DNA from: Bacilli bacterium
GTDB taxonomy: Bacteria > Bacillota_I > Bacilli_A > RFN20 > CAG-826
Assembly (NCBI GenBank): GCA_016302065.1
Contig: JAEDOI010000012.1
Coordinates: forward strand, 1 to 28,082
Reading direction: 5' to 3'
DNA: 28,082 nucleotides
The notes under the pieces: model-generated
What the model saw: only the letters and a program-made list of their open reading frames with translations
Told to the model about the DNA's origin: nothing
Databases searched by the model: none
Program-made: the position numbers and the translations under genes
Shown here: in pieces, positions 24,093 through 28,082 of the stretch
How the letters are laid out: every line of letters starts with the position of its first letter
Position numbering within the stretch: position 1 is the first letter of the stretch

Positions 24093-24620
24093 TTAATGCC
24101 TCAAATTAACTCTTCTATAAATATCTACTAATCTATCTAAATTAGAATTTGATACAAAATTCAATGATCCATTCAATCTTTGCTCAAGCATTTCTTTTTG
24201 TGATGGATCTTTTTTTATAGCCATTTTAATTGATAATTTCATCATCATTTTAGTAAGTGGCTTCATCTTATTAATATCTAATCCACCTAAAAGTAAAAAT
24301 AATCTAACATGGTATTCATCTAAACTATTTGTAGTAATTACTAAATCTCTTTTTTCATCATCAGGTGGTTGTATGCCTGTTGCAATAACATAAATATTCT
24401 TATCTTTCATATATTTATATTTCTTTAAAAATTTAGATAAACCTAAAATAACGTTATTTCTTAATGGACCAGCAAAAAATACATTATCAGCACCTTCTAA
24501 TAATTTCTTGTTAATCTTTTCTACTTTATACACTTCAAGAGGTACAATACGATTTTGAAGCATATCTACATATTGCTTAGTAAAACCTGTGTTTGACTTA
24601 TAAAATATAATATTTTTCAT
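24093..24620 (-). CDS. Flavodoxin-like protein
   Basis: A 175-residue protein with an N-terminal flavodoxin fold: FYKSNTGFTKQY matches the FMN phosphate loop (S/T-x-T-G-x-T), and VFFAGPLRNN and VIATGIQPP match later strands and loops. The C-terminal 60 residues are helical and basic. Related proteins are predicted electron carriers or HemG-like oxidases. Its neighbour copA suggests a redox role linked to copper, such as keeping Cu(I) reduced or coping with copper stress; this is inference. No Shine-Dalgarno; a promoter lies just upstream. Confidence 0.75.
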   Translation of the reverse strand: MKNIIFYKSNTGFTKQYVDMLQNRIVPLEVYKVEKINKKLLEGADNVFFAGPLRNNVILGLSKFLKKYKYMKDKNIYVIATGIQPPDDEKRDLVITTNSLDEYHVRLFLLLGGLDINKMKPLTKMMMKLSIKMAIKKDPSQKEMLEQRLNGSLNFVSNSNLDRLVDIYRRVNLRH

Positions 24621-24628
24621 ACTTTTAA

Positions 24629-24657
24629 ATTATAAAGAACTAAATAGAACAAAACAA
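24629..24657 (-). promoter_or_regulatory. Promoter of the flavodoxin-copA unit
   Basis: Minus strand: TTGTTT (24652-24657), exactly 17 nt, TATAAT (24629-24634), then 8 nt to the ATG. The transcript would have almost no leader. No copper-repressor operator is obvious in it. Confidence 0.6.
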
Positions 24658-24677
24658 TTATTTTGCATATTTTCTTC

Positions 24678-24707
24678 TTGACAGTTGAATAGTTGTTCAA
24701 CTATTAT
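24678..24707 (+). promoter_or_regulatory. ArsR/SmtB promoter-operator
   Basis: A consensus -35 TTGACA (24678-24683), an 18-nt spacer and TATTAT (24702-24707). Between them lies a perfect inverted repeat AGTTGAA-N6-TTCAACT (24683-24702), the TGAA-N6-TTCA form known for zinc-sensing ArsR/SmtB repressors. Bound repressor would cover both promoter boxes. AGAGG follows 7 nt before the ATG. Confidence 0.85.
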
Positions 24708-24724
24708 ATTTAAGAGGTATAAAT

Positions 24725-25066
24725 ATGGGTGAAGAATATTTAGATATAAAAGCTGTTAATAAAGCAAAAAAGAATTTAGTTAAAGATGTAGAAGTTTATG
24801 ATATTGCTGATTTTTTTAAAATATTTTCAGATTCTACAAGATTACAAATATTATTTGCACTAAATAATAATGAATTAAGTGTAAATGATCTTTGTGCTGT
24901 TTTAAATATGAATAAATCAGCTATTAGTCATCAACTTAAATATTTAAGATTAAATCATTTAGTTAAATTTACAAAAAAAGGAAAAAACGTTTTTTATAGT
25001 CACGATGATGAACACGTTTCTTTAATTATAGAAACTGCTAGAAGGCATCTTTCGGAGGAAGAATAA
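24725..25066 (+). CDS. ArsR/SmtB-family zinc-sensing repressor
   Basis: A 113-residue winged-helix repressor. The recognition region is SVNDLCAVLNMNKSAISHQLKYLR. Near the C terminus the spacing Asp95-x-His97-x10-His108-x2-Glu111 fits the alpha-5 interfacial zinc site of SmtB/CzrA-type sensors. The alpha-3 region has only one Cys, so a CadC-type thiolate site for cadmium/lead is not evident. Metal binding should release it from the inverted repeat in its own promoter and turn on itself and the downstream zinc ATPase. The stop overlaps the ATPase start (TAATG). The operator match and the metal-site spacing make the zinc call firm for a sequence-only reading. Confidence 0.92.
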   Translation: MGEEYLDIKAVNKAKKNLVKDVEVYDIADFFKIFSDSTRLQILFALNNNELSVNDLCAVLNMNKSAISHQLKYLRLNHLVKFTKKGKNVFYSHDDEHVSLIIETARRHLSEEE

Positions 25067-26997
25067 TGAAACTAATTAGTAAATTACAATTAATAATTGG
25101 TAGTATAATTACACTTATTTTACTTATACTTCATTTTACAATTGGCGAAATAAATATTGTTTCTTCATATGATGTTAATTTAATCATTTTACTTCCTATT
25201 GCAATTTTAACTTATTTCTTTTTAACTTATGACTTATTTATTGAAGCAATTGAAAAAATTAAAGAAAAAGATGTATTTAACGAAATAACATTAACTATAA
25301 TTGCTACTATTGCTGCTTTTTGTATATTAGAATTCGTTGAAGCTTTAGCTGTTGTTTTATTCTTTAAAATTGGAGAAACTTTTGAAGATTTTGCTAAAGA
25401 TAAATCTAAAAATTCACTTAAAGCAATATTAGAATTAAAACCAGATTACGCTAATCTTTTACTTGATAATAAAGAAAAGAGAGTTAGTCCAGAAGAATTA
25501 AAAATAAATGATGTAATTTTAATTAAACCAGGAGAAAAAATACCAGTTGATGGAATAATAATTGAAGGAAGCACAACGCTAAATACTTCTTCAATAACTG
25601 GAGAATCATTGCCTAAAGATGTAAATATTAATGATGAAGTAATAAGCGGGACAATCAATATTTCTAATGTAATTAAGGTTAGAGTAATTAAGCTTTCTAA
25701 AGATTCTACTGTTACTAAAATTTTAGATATGGTTACAAATTCAATGCAAAACAAAACAAAACAAGAAAAGTTTATTACTAAATTTTCTAGAATTTATACT
25801 CCTATCGTTATTGCTTTAGCTTTCTTTTTTGCTCTAGTTCCACCACTAATTATAGGATTATTTTCAATAAATGGAGAATCAATTTCTTCATATTCATTAT
25901 GGCAAAATTGGATTAATGTAGGCTGTAGTTTCCTTGTTATTTCCTGTCCATGTAGCTTAGTTTTAAGTGTTCCATTAACTTATTTTGTTGCAATTGGAGT
26001 TTGTAGCAAATATAAAGCAATTGTAAAAGGAACTGTATATTTAGAATATTTAAATTCTTTAAATACACTAGCATTAGATAAAACAGGGACTATCACTAAA
26101 GGCAATTTTGAAATTCAAAGTATTGAAGTAAATAAAGGAATAGATAAAAAAGACTTACTTAATTATGCTTGTATTGGAGAACATTATTCGTCTCACCCTA
26201 TATCATTAGCAATTAAAGAAATTAGTAATATAAATATTAATGAAAATGATATTTCAAGTTATGAATCAATAAATGGAAAAGGGGTTAAAACAGTATATAA
26301 AAATAAAGTCTTACTTGTTGGAAATGAATCTTTACTTAAAGATAACAATATTAATTATAAAGTAAATGAAAATATCGGAACTATTGTTTATGTTGCATAT
26401 GATAATAAATATCTCGGATCAATTTGTATTGCTGATTCTATTAAGGAAGATAGTAAAATAGCTCTTAATGAATTAAGAAAATTAGGATTTAAAGAAATAA
26501 TAATGCTAACTGGAGACAATTTTAAAAATGCTGCTGTTATTGCTAATGATTTAAATATTAACTACAAAGCAAATCTATTACCAACAGATAAGGCTAATAT
26601 TATCGATGAATTAAAAAAAGATAATAAAAAAGTTTGTTTTGTAGGAGATGGAATAAATGATACTGTCAGTTTAGTTAAATCTGATATTGGTGTATCGATG
26701 GGAAATATTGGCAGCGATGCAGCTATTGAAAATAGTGATATTATATTAATGGATGATAAACTATCAACTTTAGTTAAAGTTAAAAAAATATCAAAGATTA
26801 CTAAAAATAAAGCAATATTTAATATAGTTTTTTCATTAATTATTAAAATAGGTATGATGATACTTTCAATATTAAATAGTTCATTATCCTTAAATTTAAA
26901 TTCGGCAATAATGTGGTTTGCAATATTTGCCGATGTAGGAGTCACTATAATTTGTGTATTAAATTCAATGAGTTTAATGATAAAGAAAATTAACTAA
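25066..26997 (+). CDS. Zinc/cadmium P1B-type ATPase
   Basis: A 643-residue heavy-metal pump without an N-terminal metal-binding domain. Motifs: SITGES (176-181), ISCPCSLVLSVP with CPC at 294-296, DKTGT intact at 338-342, a later SHP and GDGINDTVSL. The last helices carry the Lys and the FADVGVTIICVLNS segment characteristic of P1B-2 (ZntA/CadA) pumps. It exports Zn(II), and probably Cd(II)/Pb(II), across the cell membrane. It is coupled to the zinc sensor by TAATG with GGAGG in the end of that gene. The intact DKTGT here is a useful contrast with the DKTNT of the copper pump in the same window. Confidence 0.92.
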   Translation: MKLISKLQLIIGSIITLILLILHFTIGEINIVSSYDVNLIILLPIAILTYFFLTYDLFIEAIEKIKEKDVFNEITLTIIATIAAFCILEFVEALAVVLFFKIGETFEDFAKDKSKNSLKAILELKPDYANLLLDNKEKRVSPEELKINDVILIKPGEKIPVDGIIIEGSTTLNTSSITGESLPKDVNINDEVISGTINISNVIKVRVIKLSKDSTVTKILDMVTNSMQNKTKQEKFITKFSRIYTPIVIALAFFFALVPPLIIGLFSINGESISSYSLWQNWINVGCSFLVISCPCSLVLSVPLTYFVAIGVCSKYKAIVKGTVYLEYLNSLNTLALDKTGTITKGNFEIQSIEVNKGIDKKDLLNYACIGEHYSSHPISLAIKEISNININENDISSYESINGKGVKTVYKNKVLLVGNESLLKDNNINYKVNENIGTIVYVAYDNKYLGSICIADSIKEDSKIALNELRKLGFKEIIMLTGDNFKNAAVIANDLNINYKANLLPTDKANIIDELKKDNKKVCFVGDGINDTVSLVKSDIGVSMGNIGSDAAIENSDIILMDDKLSTLVKVKKISKITKNKAIFNIVFSLIIKIGMMILSILNSSLSLNLNSAIMWFAIFADVGVTIICVLNSMSLMIKKIN

Positions 26998-27002
26998 AAA
27001 CT

Positions 27003-27032
27003 AAAAATCAATGGGATTTCCCATTGATTTTT
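27003..27032. terminator. Bidirectional intrinsic terminator
   Basis: A perfect inverted repeat AAAAATCAATGGGA / TCCCATTGATTTTT with a GGG/CCC core and T-runs on both strands, just after the zinc ATPase stop and just after the 31-residue gene on the other strand. Confidence 0.9.
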
Positions 27033-27037
27033 TATTT

Positions 27038-27133
27038 TTAAGCAAAGTAGAATACAAAAAAGAATATAGTATAAAACAAAAGGAAAGACAATATTGCACA
27101 AAGAACAATTATATACCATTTAAAATATTTCAT
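27038..27133 (-). CDS. 31-residue hydrophobic membrane peptide, unknown
   Basis: A very short ORF: MKYFKWYIIV at the start, then an almost unbroken hydrophobic, Phe-rich helix to the end (TIFFFVFYFA). It has a strong Shine-Dalgarno GGAGGAAGG ending 3 nt before the ATG, and its ATG overlaps the TGA of the upstream gene (ATGA). It stops shortly before a strong terminator, so it is the last gene of a minus-strand unit. The positive start and single helix fit a small membrane subunit or regulatory peptide of the upstream product, or a toxin-like peptide. No family recognised. Confidence 0.65.
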   Translation of the reverse strand: MKYFKWYIIVLCAILSFLLFYTIFFFVFYFA

Positions 27134-28082
27134 AGTCCTTCCTCCGCTAAAAAGTAATTGATAGATGTTGTATTAACACTATGTAACTCTCTCTTTTCAT
27201 ATGAATAAACGATATTACAATATCCTAAAGTTGGTGCCTTAGCTAGTTTAGTGTAAACTTTATAATCTTCGCAAGACTTTAAATTAATAATTTTTAAATC
27301 TTTTGTTGTTGTTAACATAACACCACAATTTTTATATTCTGGAGGTTTTTCCATAGCAGCAAGGTCATTTTGATCTCTTGTTGAATTCGCTGAATATAAT
27401 GCTAAAGTTTCAGTAGCAATAGAATTTAAATTTAAATAAAACACATAATTACCATCAACTACTTCTACTCTATTATTAAAAGAAACTTCCCTTTTTTTAT
27501 AATCTTTTGTATTCCATGAGCCTTCTTTTATTGACTTATTATTAATATTATAACCAAAAGGAAACTCTGGAACAAAAGATACTCTTTCAATCATTTTTTC
27601 AGCACTCCGAGTATATTTTCCTTGATCATAATCAGCTTTACATGTGTAATTTGCTTCATCAAATGTTACTTTTGATGGGCATCTATAATAATCATATTTT
27701 CCTACATATGGAGTAGTTGATTTAGAAATTATATTAGTTGAATCAAAATTATAAGCAATCTCTCCAAAAGCAACAAGTCCGCTTGAAGAAGTACAAACAT
27801 TTTCTCTACTTCTTAAAGGACCATTTTGAATATATTCACTAATAACAGTTTGATTATTTATGCTTCCAGAAACAGCTTTAGAGCAAGCAACATAGCTAGT
27901 GTATTCATTCATATTGCAATATTTATATTGAGCATAACCAGCAATATCACCAATCGAAATCTTATCTAATATCAAATTAGATGAAAAATCTATTTTTTCT
28001 AATTCATCTTCTTTTACATTTTGCTCATCTAAAAATTGTTTAAAATTATTATATGCTGTTAAATCTTGCTCATATGTACCTA
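27130..28082 (-). CDS. Unrecognised protein, 5' part cut by window edge
   Basis: The reading frame is open from the TGA stop at 27130-27132 up to the right edge; a TTG at 27975 is not a convincing start, because sensible charged residues continue upstream (for example ELEKIDFSSN and AYNNFKQFLDEQN). At least 317 residues are present. The visible part has scattered Cys (KYCNMNEY, VACSKAV, YRCPSKV, YTCKADYD, KNCGVML, SCEDYK, GYCNIVY), suggesting disulphides and an outside location, and no membrane helix. No domain is recognised. It is translationally coupled to the 31-residue membrane peptide. The phase at the edge leaves two bases of an incomplete codon. Confidence 0.7.
   Translation of the reverse strand, partial: GTYEQDLTAYNNFKQFLDEQNVKEDELEKIDFSSNLILDKISIGDIAGYAQYKYCNMNEYTSYVACSKAVSGSINNQTVISEYIQNGPLRSRENVCTSSSGLVAFGEIAYNFDSTNIISKSTTPYVGKYDYYRCPSKVTFDEANYTCKADYDQGKYTRSAEKMIERVSFVPEFPFGYNINNKSIKEGSWNTKDYKKREVSFNNRVEVVDGNYVFYLNLNSIATETLALYSANSTRDQNDLAAMEKPPEYKNCGVMLTTTKDLKIINLKSCEDYKVYTKLAKAPTLGYCNIVYSYEKRELHSVNTTSINYFLAEEGL

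Noticed and set aside
25446..26945. Two minus-strand open frames inside the zinc ATPase gene
   Set aside because: They are fully antisense to conserved motifs of a real gene and have no Shine-Dalgarno or family resemblance.
11502..27133. Reassigned UGA (Trp) code of mycoplasma type
   Set aside because: TGA stops make tidy ATGA overlaps with the next gene at 11502 and 27130, and Trp residues in conserved motifs are TGG.
1..28082. CRISPR arrays, insertion sequences or prophage
   Set aside because: No regularly spaced direct repeats, transposase, integrase or phage structural genes are seen, and gene content is ordinary chromosomal.

Overview
The window reads as a chromosomal piece of a very AT-rich, low-GC Gram-positive bacterium of the Bacillota/Mycoplasmatota type (RF39, Acholeplasma, Haloplasma or Erysipelotrichia-like are all possible; I cannot narrow this from sequence alone). 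Trp is written TGG, and TGA acts as a stop at least twice, in ATGA start/stop overlaps at 11502-11505 and 27130-27133. The organism therefore uses the standard bacterial code and not the Mycoplasma/Spiroplasma code. Genes are tightly packed, no stretch over 300 bases lacks a gene, and I see no IS element, integrase, phage gene or CRISPR array.

Left part (1-6703): a partial tRNA-Gly(CCC) abuts a minus-strand unit of L-rhamnose isomerase (rhaA), rhamnulose-1-phosphate aldolase (rhaD), a lipase-type alpha/beta hydrolase and a MIF-like tautomerase. A divergent DeoR-family regulator sits across a control region with two identical 11-bp sites 31 bp apart. Then come a lysoplasmalogenase-type membrane protein (YhhN/TMEM86), pseudouridine-5'-phosphate glycosidase (psuG) and a YccF-like membrane protein.

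Centre (6788-14137), the most interesting region: a membrane GGDEF diguanylate cyclase faces a five-gene minus-strand cluster. The cluster holds an ER-type (Ser/His) signal peptidase of the SipW class with an unusual N-terminal extension, and four exported proteins that all carry a SipW-type signal (basic start, hydrophobic run, then a VGxG[FL] block and aromatics). Two of these are clear paralogues of each other, a third is distant, and the fourth is a 911-residue protein. The layout suggests a TasA/CalY-like surface-fibre locus in which the first and last genes encode related subunits. The last gene has its own promoter, and a 25-bp block around that promoter recurs (24 of 25 identical) upstream of the diguanylate cyclase. 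This suggests joint control of c-di-GMP synthesis and fibre production.

Right part: a second long minus-strand unit (19417 to 14269) encodes a single-pass membrane protein, peptidase T, a zinc-ribbon polytopic membrane protein, an M6-type lipoprotein metalloprotease, a previously unlisted 44-residue protein and a small nitroreductase. Next are an amidohydrolase, a FolT-like ECF substrate-binding component with a small membrane partner, and smpB. A metal-homeostasis block follows: a copper P1B-ATPase with a flavodoxin-like protein on the minus strand, divergent from an ArsR/SmtB zinc sensor and a zinc P1B-ATPase. The copper pump has DKTNT where the family has DKTGT. The window ends with a terminator, a 31-residue hydrophobic peptide gene and the 3' part of an unrecognised gene cut by the window edge.

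A window-wide pattern is leaderless-looking gene starts. At least six genes have a perfect TATAAT ending only 6-8 nt before the start codon, mostly with no Shine-Dalgarno, while genes inside operons carry good Shine-Dalgarno sequences.
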